Source: Liolophura sinensis
Lineage: Eukaryota; Mollusca; Polyplacophora; Chitonida; Chitonidae
Reading direction: 5' to 3'
DNA: 64,000 bases
Assembly: GCF_032854445.1 (NCBI RefSeq)
Contig: NC_088306.1
Coordinates: forward strand, 30,477,764 to 30,541,763
The position numbers were made by a program, and so were the translations under genes. The notes under the pieces were generated by a model. That model was given only the letters and a program-made list of their open reading frames with translations. It did not search any database and was not told the origin of the DNA. Positions 1-17,309 of the stretch are shown piece by piece (the stretch's first letter is position 1; the number at the start of each line of letters is the position of its first letter).

Positions 1-220
1 TGTACTGGTGGTACATACTGTTGTGACAAAAATGCGCATCCACAAAATTGTGAGTACTTAAAGTACATAAATTGTGTAATTCATTTAATACAGCCACAGT
101 GACTTGTGTATATATGTGTGGGCCGCTGATACACATGTTATTGTGAATGTGTAAATTTGTACACAATCGTTTATAGACAGTACACAACTTCAAAGTGTCG
201 AACTTTTTGCATATGAGTAT

Positions 221-695
221 ATTACACTCAGGATTTACTTAACACGTCAAATCCCAACCATGCATTACACTCAGGATTTACTTTACACGTCAAATCCCAA
301 CCATGCATTACACTCAGGATTTACTTAACACGTCAAAACTCAATCATGCATTACACTCAGGATTTACTTTACACGTCAAATCCCAACCATGCATTACACT
401 CAGGATTTACTTAACACGTCAAATCCCAACCATGCATTACACTCAGGATTTACTTAACACGTCAAATCCCAACCATGCATTACACTCAGGATTTACTTAA
501 CACGTCAAATCCCAACCATGCATTACACTCAGGATTTACTTAACACGTCAAATCCCAACCATGCATTACACTCAGGATTTACTTAACACGTCAAATCCCA
601 ACCATGCATTACACTCAGGATTTACTTAACACGTCAAAACCCAACCATGCATTACACTCAGGATTTACTTAACACGTCAAAACCCAATCATGCAT
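221..695. repeat. Tandem array, 43-bp unit, about 11 copies
   Basis: Seen directly: the phrase cattacactcaggatttact recurs every 43 bp (for example at 221 and 264) with few changes, mainly ttaacac/tttacac and atccc/aaccc/actca variants. The unit contains a palindromic atgcat. The ORF inside is a product of the repeat period and is not a gene. Bases 1-220 before it and 696-1001 after it show no gene. Confidence 0.95.
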
Positions 696-1001
696 GCACT
701 CTTCGTTCCTCATATATGAGGCAGATTATATTCGGTAACGTTTACTTATCATCATCCAGTTTAGCCATGAGTTTCAATCATAAGGGGAGAAACTGATGCA
801 CACTGAAGATAATAAATAATCGGTTAGAAATATAACAGAAAATCTGTTGTGTGAGTGATGCTATAGAGTGCATCCTGCTATTGCATCAGATTATTCTTGT
901 TAAATATAGTCTCGTCGTCCATAAATAACTTGAAAGTGTTATTATTGGTGTTTATAGGTTATCGCGCGCGCTCTTCGATTGCTGCCCTCTCCATTTTATT
1001 A

Positions 1002-1067
1002 CATAGAGTAGCGACAGAACCTGGCTGTTGATATGTAACAACACCCAGGTTCTCTCGCTACTCTATG
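1002..1067. repeat. Inverted repeat at the left end of the 49-bp array
   Basis: Bases 1002-1024 are the reverse complement of 1045-1067 with one mismatch, around a loop of about 20 bases. The left arm is an inverted piece of the 49-bp array unit that follows. All later units are in one orientation, so only the first unit is folded back. Confidence 0.85.
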
Positions 1068-2634
1068 GATTTGTCGCTGACATGTAACAACACCCAGGTT
1101 CTCTCGCTACTCTATCGCTTTGTAGCTGACATGTAACAACACCCAGGTTCTCTCGCTATTCTGTGGTTTTGTCGTTGACATGTAACAACACCCAGGTTCT
1201 CTCGCTACTCTATGGCTTTGTCGCTGACATGTAACAACACCCAGGTTCTCTCGCTACTCTATCGCTTTGTCGCTGACATGTAACAACACCCAGGTTCTCT
1301 CGCTACTCTATGGTTTTGTCGCTGACATGTAACAACACCCAGGTTCTCTCGCCACTCTATCGCTTTGTCGCTGACATGTAACAACACCCAGGTTCTCTCG
1401 CTACTCTATGGATTTGTCGCTGATATGTAACAACACCCAAGTTCTCTCGCTACTCTATGGATTTGTCGCTGACATGTAACAACACCCAGGTTCTCTCGCT
1501 ACTCTATCGCTTTGTCGCTGACATGTAACAACACCCAGGTTCTCTCGCTACTCTATGGATTTGTCGCTGACATGTAACAACACCCAGGTTCTCTCGCTAC
1601 TCTGTGGCTTTGTCGCTGACATGTAACAACACCCAGGTTCTCTCGCCACTCTATCGCTTTGTCGCTGACATGTAACAACACCCAGGTTCTCTCGCCACTC
1701 TATCGCTTTGTCGCTGACATGTAACAACACCCAGGTTCTCTCGCTACTCTGTGGCTTTGTCGCTGACATGTAACAACACCCAGGTTCTGTCGCTACTCTA
1801 TCGCTTTGTCGCTGACATGTAACAACACCCAGGTTCTCTCGCTACTCTGTGGCTTTGCCGATGATATGTAACAACACCCAGGTTCTGTCGTTACTCTATG
1901 GATTTGTCGCTGACATGCAACAATCCCCAGGTTCTGTCGTTAGTCTATGGCTTTGTCGCTGACATGTAACAACACCCAGGTTCTGTCGCTACTTTGTGGC
2001 TTTGCCGCTGATATGTAACAACACCCAGGTTCTGTCGCTACTCTATCGCTTTGTCGCTGACATGTAACAACACCCAGGTTCTGTCACTACTTTGTGGCTT
2101 TGTCGCTGACATGTAATAACACCCAAGTTCTATCGCTACTCTATGGATTTGTCGCTGACATGCAACAATCCCCAGGTTCTGTCGTTAGTCTATGGCTTTG
2201 TCGCTGACATGTAATAACACCCAAGTTCTATCGCTACTCTATGGCTTTGTCGCTGGTATGTAACAACACCCAGGTTCTCTCGCTACTCTATGGCTTTGCT
2301 GCTGACATGTAACAACACCCAGGTTCTGTCGCTTCTCTGTGGTTTTGTCGCTGACATGTAACAACACCCAGTTTCTCTCGCTACTCTATCGCTTTGTAGC
2401 TGACATGTAACAACACCCAGGTTCTGTCGCTTCTCTGTGGCTTTGCCGATGATATGTAACAACACCCAAGTTCTCTCGCTACTCTGTGGCTTTGTCGCTG
2501 ACATGCAACAATCCCCAGGTTCTGTCGCTAGTCTATGGCTTTGTCGCTGACATGTAACAACACCCAGGTTCTGTCGCTACTTTGTGGCTTTGCCGCTGAT
2601 ATGTAACAACACCCAGATTCTCTCGCTACTCTAT
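1026..2634. repeat. Tandem array, 49-bp unit, about 33 copies
   Basis: The unit carries aacaacacccaggttct followed by ctcgctactctat and a tttgtcgctgacatgt segment, with a spacing of 49 bp (aacaacaccc at 1037 and 1086). Substitutions are shared between neighbouring units, which indicates local duplication. Divergence increases toward the right end (1850-2634). Minus-strand ORFs of 73-81 codons here are repeat products, because 49 is not a multiple of three and every frame cycles. Confidence 0.95.
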
Positions 2635-5600
2635 ATCGCTTCGGCACTTTTAACACTACATCGTTTTGCGGTTGCATTTCTTTTTCTGATTTATGTATGC
2701 CGTCATTCTTAGAGCAGTGAGTGGACTGAAAACATTCTACACTAAACTTGTATATGGTATATATCTGCATCACTTTTAAACTGTGGTCACTCCTCGAACC
2801 CGTTAAGCGTTAAGCGTACAATTTTAAGTGAGAGTGTATATGCTTGATACATATGCAGATTTTTTTTTGAAAACGTAAAAAAGCAGTTTAATTGTAGTAT
2901 TTATGGTAAAAGAACAAAAATTTATTAATTTAACCCATGGCAGTGAATGTTGACTACCATTAAGGGTGACTGCCTTATCCGCTACCATGTTTGTTTAAAT
3001 TTGCTTAAAATAACTCTTTTTTCGTTTAATTATTTTAGTTTTAGACAAGACCAACGACACACTCGCTTATATACTCCCAACAATGTAGCGTTTGTAGAAA
3101 ACCAGAGCCAGATTGACCGTTAACGTGTTGTTACAGATAAGTACTACGTTATATACTAATTTGCCCTCCAGCCGTCGTAAGAAAAGAAGGAAAGAACAAA
3201 ATACTACACTTATAGTCTTGAATTATTACAGATGTGAAAGGTTCTCCGCTTTGTATCTTGTTGACACACGCTATTCACTTTCGATTTGAATGCTATTTAA
3301 CTAGCTTTTGACATTTGTTTTAAAAATGAACATTTGGGATTATTTATTATGTAGGAAAAAATCCACCTCAACCTTATTTTATGTATATTTATACGTATGT
3401 TTGAAGAGAGGCAATTTAGACCCGTCTGCACAAGTTTTCAACTTAATTCACCAGCTCTTATACGCTGATAGCAAGGGTGTTAAAGGTAGATTCTAGGTCG
3501 CTACTCACGAGAGAAAGGTTGACCCCGGGCAAATACACAGTTATTTAGCTTGTTTGCCCAGGGAGGGGAAGTCTTTGTGCCCTTTCATGTCATACAGCGC
3601 AGCTCCTATCCCTACAGCTTAAGACCGCAGACGAGTTGAACCGAAGTTAAGTACGAAAATGTGTCTCTCGTTCAAGTAAATTGCTCTGTAGCACGTGAGC
3701 TGACACTTACACCTGATAGTATCCATTGCTGGATGTGACATTTACTAAGTCAGTGCATATTGCTTGGCCCCTCTTTTTGGTAATTTGACAGGAATTTAGC
3801 TGTTAATTGAATACTCCCTATAACATACCAGAATTACACACAAAGAAACTGTTACATACAAGGAAAGCTGAAAGATAAGTTGAACTCTTTTGTCGGATAA
3901 ATATAAAAATTAAACAAAAATTCCCTATAGAAAATGTTTGAAAACTAACAAATGGCAAAGACGGGAAATTTTAGCTGATTTAAGAGCATAAACTTCAGAT
4001 TTTTCGTGATCGCCTTTGACGCTGGGATACTGCAGGAACCTACCCCCCTCAGATGTTTAAAGCGCTGGCTGGCTATGACTATCATCAAGTCCTTTGACAA
4101 CTAAGGTCGTGTGTTCGAATCCCGAAATATATGTATAGAGTGTAAAGCCACAAAAAGGGAATATTTGTTTTTCGGGATATTGGACACTGTTAATATTTCA
4201 AACTCCTCACTGCACAACACAGAGGCCAAACGATACAGGAGAACTGAGACATAAAATTCAAGATATACAAAACATTTCATTCTTTCCTTTAATAATGCCT
4301 TGTGTCACATGCTTAATCTTGAAGATTGAAAATAGAGTCAAAACTTGGTTATTAAAAGTATCTGTTTTCTGAAGTGCAAAAATCTGAAGCAAGCTTCTGT
4401 ACAGTATATCTACCATCATTTTTTGTGTATTATTTTTCCTCTTCTGTTTGTTTTCCTGTTTAAGGATATCTTTACTTGATTGTATAAATTCAGGTAATCG
4501 GTGCTATAAATTTATGCAAATGAGTTTAACAATTCTTAATAACAACATTCCTCAAACTTTCAATCCATTGCACTCAGCTTCTTGTGCGTAAATTATTAAG
4601 CCATCATAAAACGGCGATAATGTAAAATTCATATTTTCCCACGAGAATCAGCTAGTACGAAAATCTTAGAAACAATGTCCTTCCGGTAGACCCGATGAAG
4701 CCTTCCTATTCTATGGGGTAGGTACAACATCGCCCGATACCTTTTCTTTCACCTGTGTATTCAAATATAACCATGACTTAATCCACAGCCGGAATCCATC
4801 CCATTAACGATCGTTGTTTCCCGTAAAGAGGGCTCGTGAGACCGTCGTGGGAACTGTCAGTCTGTCAGAGTGCGGGTACGCGCAAGCATGCTCGAACGCG
4901 GGCCAGGACAATATTGCCGTTTTATTAAATAACATTTAACCGAGGTGCGATCGATAATACGTTCAATGGACAAAGCATTTCTCGAGTTCCTAACAAGTTT
5001 TAATGGGCTTGCATTTTGTGCCTTCCTCTCGGCGTGACAATAGAGGCTGGTTGAAGATACTTTACTCGGCTATTGAGTTACCAGTCTATAAGGCGTTTAC
5101 TGTTAATAACAGAGTTATCGACCTTTGTGTATACTCTCCTGTATTTGTATTAGCCTCGCTAATGAAGATAGACTGAGAGACAGGGAAGCAATCTAGATAG
5201 GTATCGAAAAAAGAAACCATCGTCTTAGTTCACAATCAGGAATAATTTTCATCTTTTATTCATTAACATTGTCTTCGCCATTCTCTTAACTTGGCCGGCG
5301 TGACAGTCTCTGAAAGGGAGAGGTTTCAAAGAGACCAGATCTAAAAGAGGTGCGTGCCGGAAAACGATCTTTTTCCTCTCTGAGGCTTACCAGAAGTAAC
5401 CACAGGCGAAGACTGGGATGGTTTTAAAATGCTTCCTGCGTTTGATTGATTCCCAGTAAAAAGACGACAAATTTGTAGACGTCATTATAATTCAAACCTG
5501 AATTTCTATGCGGGGGCAATCCGCACATCAGGAGGATTTGGATGTCTGCTTTCGGAATTACATCCGGTTGTGAATTTTGAGCTCCCTCCGCCTTCTATTA

Positions 5601-6929
5601 TCTCTAAATCTATTGTAGTAGACATTTTTCAATCCCATCGTGTCTGTTCATTTTTTTTAACATCATTAAGTTAAAGATTTCGGATAAGTTTTTTTTGCTT
5701 TTGATTTTGCTGAGCAGGCTGTTAACTGTTACACTTAAACAACAACGATTTTCTTTGTTAAGCGGTTTGTTTTCGTGTGGAAATTTTCCCCAACCATAAG
5801 ACGAAAATTTGCTTCAAAGTGGTACAAAAGTAACAGAGAGAGGAAGACAGAGATCATTGTGCTTGCTGTATAGGAAAGTTTTCCCAACAGTCATAGTTAT
5901 CAGACATAGCTAAACAGACATAGTTACCTGTGAAAGTTAATCTATGTCATTTAAAGGATACATGAAAAGGAACTCGAAACCAAAGATTATGGTCTTAAGG
6001 GAAATAAAAATGCTAAATATGCTAAAAAAATGAAAATAAAAAATTCGTACATGAGGCATGTTGTATGTCTTCTAATATAGCCCCTCTGTTTTACGCATGT
6101 TTTCGGCCAATGTTAGGAAATTATCGCAACTGACGTCATCGATAAACTTACTTGGAGAGGGAAACCTGCGTATGACCCTTAATTCGCGCTCTTTCCCCTG
6201 TTGATTTGACAGCTATCATCAATGACGTCATTGACTGAAATCTACTTAATTGTCGGACTGGAGAATGGCCAGACATGGCCGCTGGAGCCTTCTAGAAAAA
6301 CGTTATTTTAAAGCCATTTTTACGCTCAAAGAAAGATTTTTAGAAATTTATAATAGTTAAAACACATCGTAAACTACATATTAAAAAATTTTAAGCAAAC
6401 AGTTTTATTTCGCCCATACAATTTATATTTCTATAATGGTTACCAATATACCAGGGTCCTGCATATGGTGTGTACATATCTCGCCTTGTAGCATTTGTTA
6501 GATCCTGCGTGTTGTGCGACAATTTCAATCAAAGTTATCACTGCCAGTTATTACTTGTGTCTCAAGCTTAATCCAGAAAACGCCTTCACTCTAAGTTTCT
6601 TTAGCTGAGTATAACTCTCTTGTAAGAGCAGAGCATCCTGAATCTCTGGCGCTCTGCTTCATGATTGTGTCTAATTGCTCTTATCAATGGGCTAGGGGCT
6701 GTATATTCGATGTGTGGAATAAGATCGCCCCCTTGGATATTTGAACACTTGCCATCAAAGTCCAGCTGAGATACTGACATTCTATCATGGCATTTGAATA
6801 CTAATTTCACTAATTCCTCTAGACCATACCTTGCGTCTTTCCAACTTCACTGAAAACTATTGACTGCCTCTTTTTGCATAATTCCGTCTTATTTTCGTAC
6901 TATATACTTTCTTAGTTCTTTGATGGTCT
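2635..6929. other. No gene recognised; AT-rich intergenic DNA
   Basis: I find no ORF with recognisable protein similarity or codon character. Around 4058-4118 there is a weak tRNA-like stretch with a B-box-like gtgttcgaatcc, possibly an old SINE head. Around 6130 and 6221 there are two tgacgtca CRE-type octamers about 90 bp apart. Nothing else is supportable. Confidence 0.6.
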
Positions 6930-7045
6930 GTGTTAAGCGTCGTTTTGGGAAATGGCCTTGCGATTTTTGACCTGTAATGTCCTTATTGGTTGACGATTGG
7001 TATATGAATGTTTGTTTCGACGCATAGACCCTTACTATTTCTTTT
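6930..7045 (+). repeat. Dispersed repeat, copy 1 of 2 (other copy near 33.3 kb)
   Basis: The stretch around ggccttgcgat and the following ttggttgacg...tatgaatg..tgtttcg segments is matched in the same order and spacing at about 33330-33450. This indicates a dispersed element of at least about 100 bp. No coding capacity and no clear termini are visible. Confidence 0.65.
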
Positions 7046-7060
7046 GACACATTTCAGTTA

Positions 7061-7063
7061 TAT

Positions 7064-7098
<35 letters not shown>

Positions 7099-7330
7099 TC
7101 TATTAGATTGATGTTTAATGACTTGGCAATTTTCACTTGTATACCACGGTAGTCAGCTTTTTTGGCGGTGGAAACAAGAGTACCCGACGTAAACTATCGC
7201 CTTGTGTGAGGTATACCTGATGAGGCCGCACCTCACCCAACAAAAGCAGTATTAGAGCATGTGTTGGGATGATCAGCTGCAAGACCTACTCTGTAATGTT
7301 AATGAGCCAGTGACAGCCAAAGTACACTGC
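7061..7330 (-). mobile_element. SINE-like retroelement with (AAAT)n tail, minus strand
   Basis: Read on the minus strand, a sequence containing accgtggtatacaagtg and gccaagtcattaaacatcaat ends in a run of AAAT (7061-7102 on the plus strand is ttta/tatt repeats). A 3' short tandem tail after a conserved end is typical of SINEs copied by a LINE. I do not see a clear Pol III promoter, so the head end (about 7330) is a guess. Confidence 0.55.
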
Positions 7331-8230
7331 TAGTCTTTTCCAAACACAGTCATTAGTGTATATACACAGAGATATTCTATTCTCGACATCATCTGTGAAT
7401 TTTATTTGTATCATTATTTATTTAGAGTGAAAGCAAAATCCTTAAATGAATTGATTCGATAATTCATTTATTTAACCGGTGAGTTCAAGTTAAGTCTGAA
7501 TGAGATTACAAGGAAAGCAAAAATTCCCGAAAGCAATATCACAGTGTCTGCGGGAAACTACTGTTATCTCGAGTACACTGAAAATCATATCAGTGTATCA
7601 GAGTCATATTCAAGTGTCTGTTGTTTCATATCCTTTGCAGATTTTTCGTCACGTCTAAATGTGGTAATTTAACAATGCCTTTAATTAAATTTATCAGTTT
7701 TGTTTTACGTTTAAAGCATCTGGTGATGTACGCTGTCGAAGTGTTTTATATATCTTCATCTTACATCATTAACACATAGACAATAAGACTGGAGTTCGAC
7801 CCCAGCTCCGCTGTTCTGTGAGCCACCTTACGTCTGTAGAGGCGCGGACATACGGACGCCAATAACAAAATCAAAAAACAGTCATATTTTTAAACGGATC
7901 GTTATGTTAGATCGTGGCGCTAATAGCATAGTTATTCGTGCACTACGATTGTATTGAACCTCCGATCATCTCAATCGGTCCTGTGGACATGACGTAATTA
8001 ATACCATGTTGGCTTGTTAATAAATCAGATGCAACTTTTAACTGCGACAGCAAAAACTAAACATTTCAGTCAGGACAGCGCGGCTTTCCAGAAATCTGGT
8101 TTGACATTAGCTAGGCCTATATATCACTGAAAGCATAAAATAACTGGGAAAACAGCCTGTTCTACGTGACACAGGCAAAATAAAGATATCTGAAAATTCT
8201 ATGTTGTTATCACTGAAATTTTAAACTGGC
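7331..8230. other. No gene recognised
   Basis: AT-rich DNA with no supportable ORF. A tRNA B-box-like ggagttcgacccc near 7790 may be a degraded SINE head but has no convincing A box. Confidence 0.5.
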
Positions 8231-8580
8231 TTCTTATCTGAACTGAGGTGAATTTTGATCTCGGCTACCCAAGGAGACAATCATGAAAGCCACATTGTAT
8301 CGCTAGTGAACTCTCCCACGGACATCTAGGAGGCCTCTCGGACGGTTACCTGTGGACAAGGAGCTGGATCAAAGGCGCCGCCGCCCATGTTATTGTTCGG
8401 CACTCATACGCCGTTGTATTTTCCAAACAGCGCAAACAAGCTGGCATGCCGGCTGTTGTTTAACCCCCATTTCATACCTGATTCGCACCATTATCTTTAA
8501 TGGAAGGCTTAAAGACAACACGAAAGGAGAATATCGCATCCGCGGGTCGAGCGCTGAAGAAGCCGGGAAGTAATACCGAG
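8231..8580. other. GC-balanced block upstream of the homeobox gene, possible regulatory DNA
   Basis: Base composition rises above the surroundings. The block contains short ORFs on both strands (8352-8573 + and 8390-8662 -), neither with recognisable protein features. It lies about 7 kb upstream of the homeobox exon. Non-repetitive GC-balanced islands in such a locus are candidates for conserved non-coding elements. This is inference only. Confidence 0.25.
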
Positions 8581-8851
8581 TTAAGAGAGATGAAATGGTA
8601 ACAACGCACAAGATGTAATGGAAACGATCAGAGAATGTTAGAGTGTGTTTGCAGGTTCCCACGTCCCCTGGACTGAGTGCCTTATAACCTCCCTCCCACT
8701 GTGTACGTACGGATAATAACCTCCATCACGTCACAGAAGACAAAATCTCCTTCTGCCATGCACAGCTGAGACGGGTTTCTCAATAGGTTTTGTTTCTTCA
8801 GCGCTAAGCATTGTAACGTTACTTCCGAACGGCATACAGATAATAAATAAA

Positions 8852-8939
8852 TTTAGACCTATATACAGATGACGTGGATAGATGTAGACCTGTATACACA
8901 TGACGTGGATAAATGTAGACCTGTATACACATGACGTGT
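8852..8939. repeat. Three tandem copies of a 31-bp unit
   Basis: tagacct(a/g)tatacacatgacgtg recurs starting at 8852, 8883 and 8914. The first copy is slightly diverged. Confidence 0.85.
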
Positions 8940-10202
8940 CATTACTAAAACCGGTAGCGTCGTAGGAAAATAACCAACATCATTTACACCCTCACAAAAA
9001 ATACCTTCGTATTAATTCATCAAAGCTAAATGCATTTTTTTAGATAAAAAGTTGATTTAAATTTGAAATGATTCATAATACAATTTCCTCTGCCATCCAA
9101 GATAATAATCAAAAAACACTTGTGTTCTTTCCAACAAAAGCCTTGTTTCTTATATCTTGTGTTGAGTGAATCGGACACAAAACGTGTTGGATGATATACA
9201 CAATTCTTGTGTTGCAAAATGCACAAATTGTTCATGTACCAACCAGTTAGGTTGTTATTATCTAAGATACAAATTATCTCATTTTGGTTTAAAACAAATT
9301 TGTGTTTTATTATACTTCACATTTATTTAACACGTGTATGTTTTGGTGTAAGACATTTTTGCGTGCTATGAAAACAACACAAACTGTTGTGTTAGATTTT
9401 AGCACAAGTGTTTTTTGTGATACATAAACATACTGCAAAATCTAATGAGTAGGATTTTGCACCAAATGCCGCCAGTCAATGGCACTGTGCCACATAATCG
9501 CATAGCGAGTGCGACTAGAATATTTATTTATTTGTCCTAATTTCTTACCTTACGTATACTTTCGTACATTGAAAAATTATTCATTTTATCACTGACAAGG
9601 AAATTCCATTATCATCGACGATTGATATATCCTTTACAACACTTAGATTTACAAATAAAACAACAGCTTTAATATATATGCAGGTCCTATGAGTAGGCTA
9701 GGAATGCGGTATACTTTTTGTGCTAAAACTTATTTTGCTCTCCTGCTATAATTCAGGACACCTGTCCTTGGAGAATTACATGCAATTACATGCAATTAAT
9801 ATCACTTTGTTAGGAAAAAATTCACATTAAAACAATTTACCGTATTTACATACACTTGCATATATTTTTGTCATTTTAATGGAGTGATTTTTCAAACAGC
9901 TCCCGTAAATCGTGTGGTTTTGCTGTGGTATAACCATGGGACGAGGGGATGTGTAATTTACTACTATTTAAGCATTTACACGAATAATTAGTATAAAACC
10001 CTGACTGAGGTAAATTGACAAGAGGCCGTATTTTACCAGTTACGTATGACCATTTGCCAGCCACAACACTGTCATCGCTGCTTTGGTTTTACGTCCTTTA
10101 CCACTTCCAAAGAAAAGCGCGTTCAGAACAATGATTTACTGAGCTTTGATAGAATACCATCGAATGGGTGAAATGTTTCTGGATGAGTATAAGGTACTAA
10201 AT
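8940..10202. other. No gene; region rich in cacaa/ttgtg inverted motifs
   Basis: From about 9180 to 9430 the sequence has many short opposed cacaa and ttgtg motifs (for example gttgtgttagattttagcac). This suggests a degraded hairpin-type MITE, but I cannot define its ends. The remainder to 10202 shows nothing supportable. Confidence 0.4.
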
Positions 10203-11491
10203 CCTTTATAAACAGACATTCGTACATCAGACGTCACAGCAAATTATAAATAGACATTCGTACATCAGATCTCACAGCAAATTATAAACAGACATTCGTA
10301 CATCAGATCTCACAGCAAATTATAACCAGACATTCGTACATCAGACCTAACAGAAAAGTATAAACAGACATTCGTACATCAGACGTCACAGCAAATTATA
10401 AACAGACATTCGTACATCAGATCTCACAGCAAATTATAAACAGACATTCGTACATCAGATGTCACAGCAAATTATAAACAGACATTCGTACATCAGACCT
10501 AACAGAAAAGTATAAACAGACATTCGTACATCAGACCTCACAGCAAATTATAAACAGACATTCGTACATCAGACGTCACAGCAAATTATAAACAGACATT
10601 CGTACATCAGATATCACAGCAAATTATAAACAGACATTCGTACATCAGATCTCACAGCAAATTATAAAGACAGTCGTACATCAGACCTTACAGCAAATTA
10701 TAAACAGACAGTCGTACATCAGACCTCACAGCAAATTATAAATAGACATTCGTATATCAGACCTAACAGCAAATTATAAACAGACATTCGTACAACAGAT
10801 GTCACAGCAAATTATAAACAGACACTCGTACATCAGACCTAACAGCAAATTATAAACAGACGTTCGTACAACAGATATCACAGCAAATTATAAACAGACA
10901 TTCGTACATCAGACCTAACAGCAAATTATAAACAGACATTCGTATATCAGACCTAACAGCAAATTATAAACAGACATTCGTACAACAGATGTCACAGCAA
11001 ATTATAAACAGACACTCGTACATCAGACCTAACAGCAAATTATAAACAGACGTTCGTACAACAGATATCACAGCAAATTATAAACAGACATTCGTACATC
11101 AGACCTAACAGCAAATTATAAACAGACATTCGTACATCAGACCTCACAGCAAATTATAAACAGACATTCGTATATCAGACCTCACAGCAAATTATAAACA
11201 GACATTCACAGCAAATGATAAACAGACATTCGTACATTAGACCTAACAGAAAAGTATAAACAGACATTCGTACAATAGACCTTACAGCAAATTATAAACA
11301 GACATTCGTACAATAGACCTAACAGAAAAGTATAAACAGACATTCGTACAATAGACCTTACAGCAAATTATAAACAGACATTCGTACAATAGACCTAACA
11401 GAAAAGTATAAACAGACATTCGTACAATAGACCTTACAGCAAATTATAAACAGACATTCGTACATCAGACGTCACAGCAAATTATAAACAG

Positions 11492-11495
<4 letters not shown>
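10203..11495. repeat. Tandem array, 38-bp unit, about 33 copies with higher-order structure
   Basis: The unit combines cagcaaattataaacagaca and ttcgtacatcagacctca and has a 38-bp period. A block starting at cgtatatcag (10751) is repeated at 10941, exactly 190 bp or five units later. Between about 11230 and 11450 units alternate in a 76-bp dimer (aaaagtata versus caaattata types). The array runs directly into a (TA)n tract. Confidence 0.95.

Positions 11496-11566
<71 letters not shown>
11493..11566. repeat. (TA)n microsatellite
   Basis: About 70 bp of uninterrupted TA directly abuts the last 38-bp unit. Its real length may be under- or over-represented in the assembly. Confidence 0.95.
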
Positions 11567-11567
<1 letters not shown>

Positions 11568-12819
11568 CGTATCAACACTAATTAACACTAATTACATAAT
11601 GAGTTAGTTAATATGTCAATAAAAGAACATTTGAAACTCCTTGAACTTCATACACATATAAGGGAACACATCTGACATATCTGTAAGTATACATTGCTCG
11701 ATCTGAATCAGACAAACTGAGGCGTCAGACCAAAGTTTCAGGGTTTCTTCTATTCAGTCGTGCGATTAAAAGTCAGTCTTTCATGGTGTAAGTAGCACGT
11801 ACACTGCTTTATTCCATGCCATGAAGATGGTTTTAATTTCACTCGTGTTGCTTAAAACAGCTGCAATTGATTTCCATAATTTTCTTCAGCTACCTATTTT
11901 ATCACCACGTCAATACCGATTCGGAGGCGCGTTCAGTCTCCCCCTATTTAACAACGCTTGTGCTCGCCACAGACATCGGCACACATCCCTAATACGATTT
12001 TAATGGTTCTATAAGCAGACGAGCCAACTTCGGCTTGAGCTTTCGACGTCATCGCCGCCACGGTTGCTTAGGGATCATGAGCGAGGGCTGCAGGCCCGCT
12101 CGCACTCACGTGATGTTACTTACACCTCGGTAGAGGTACTATCAATCATCCGATAGTCAAGTCACCGGGACTGTCTCTAATTGGCGGTAATAAAGCTCGA
12201 ATTTCTTCAGCCCTTCCTCAAAATACTGCCACTGATGTTATCTCATCTTTCACTCCGATATCTGCACTTTTTATCCTTTATCTGCCTGAGAAAACACTTA
12301 CTGTACCTTTTGACTAGCTAATCTCCAAAGCATCGAGTCAAAGATTTCACAACAGGCGTATTTAAGCTGGCTATCAGGATTCGTTGTCGATAATGGCAAA
12401 GGAAAAGTTTTAAACTGTTTGTACTGGGTAAATTGTCCTCGCCTGAAAACATGAAACAAGACTTGGCATTTCAGATGTTTTCTGCTAACAAAGTGTTAAA
12501 TTTTGCTAATGCGTTTACCTGACACGTGTTGAATGTTTTGCTTGACGAAGCTTTCAACACTCCAACGAAGTTATCTGTTCTTGCTTATAGCTTATTGTTT
12601 CATAATGTTACATCAATTTAATTTCGCCCATCGATGACGTTATGTGCTCCTGAGAGACAACATTGTCAACGCTTAGAGGCTTTCACATGCTCGTTGTCTT
12701 TGTTTACACAAAGTCAGCTTATATTCTGTACACAATTTTGCTTAAAAACACTCCTCACAAGTTATAACAGAGGTACTGAATCTTAATATCTCGGGAAATT
12801 AAATGCATTTATTTCGAGG
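11567..12819. other. No gene recognised; short GC-rich patch near 12.0-12.2 kb
   Basis: Most of this stretch is AT-rich and featureless. Around 12010-12180 there is a GC-rich patch with a gacgtcat site, an inverted cgagggctgcaggcccgctcg-like segment and a cacgtg E-box at about 12107. It may be regulatory DNA of the downstream homeobox gene. I see no exon. Confidence 0.35.
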
Positions 12820-13075
12820 GCTTCCGGGAGTTAGTGGCTCTGACCCATGGTAGTAGACCCATGTGCCTTTGACAAATGCGATCACTGGGTTCAAGTCAAA
12901 CTCATACTGGCTTCCCTCCGGTCGTGCGCGGGGCCTGCCGGCAACCTGCAGATGGTTGTGGATTTCCCACATGTCTGTCCGATTTCCTCCCACCAGAATG
13001 CTGGCCGCCGACGTATAAGTGAAATATTCTTCAGTACGGCGTAAAACACTGATCAAACAAGTATATAAATAGATA
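12820..13075 (+). mobile_element. Diverged tRNA-derived SINE (main family), plus strand
   Basis: It matches the family body in order: caatgcgatcrctg..gttcaagtc, a ggcttccctccggtcg segment, gcaacctgcagatgg, ccgatttcctcccacc, ccgacgtataagtgaaatat and the end cagtacggcgtaaaacact. Its head is poorly preserved. The 94- and 65-codon ORFs overlapping it are SINE sequence, not genes. Confidence 0.8.
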
Positions 13076-16806
<3,731 letters not shown>

Positions 16807-17309
16807 TAAGTTATTCTAGCTTACGCGAGCAATTGTATATTATAGTCCCTGATAGGGATGAAAAACGTAATTTGTAACCAGCGAAAGGCGATGTAAGCAA
16901 TAAACAGAGTATATTAAATTGTCTTATGTGACTCAATGTTTTATTCGAGGAACATCAAGCCCAGTATTCGATGTCGTGATCTCGGATGTTGGTATATCTT
17001 ATACCGATCTACTCCATGATCGGGCCTTGGTTGTACATAACTACTGTAAGCAGAGACAAGTTTCATAAAGCAGCGTACGACATTTTTATATCGTACATTT
17101 GCCCTACGACATTTTGTACATCACTATTACCGTACCATTTTCCTATATTTGCGATTATCGTATATGTACAACATCTTTGTGTTCGAGTGTTAATATTAGA
17201 GACAGCTCTAAGCTTTCAAACCGTTACTATTTTGTATTGCGGTAATGATATGATGGCAGCCATTTAAAACTTGAACGTGTTCTCTTCTTTGATGTTAATG
17301 TTTAGTACA

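Noticed and set aside
10203-11495. Possible CRISPR-like regular array
   Set aside because: The repeats are directly contiguous with no unique spacers, and the genome is eukaryotic. The same applies to all other arrays here.
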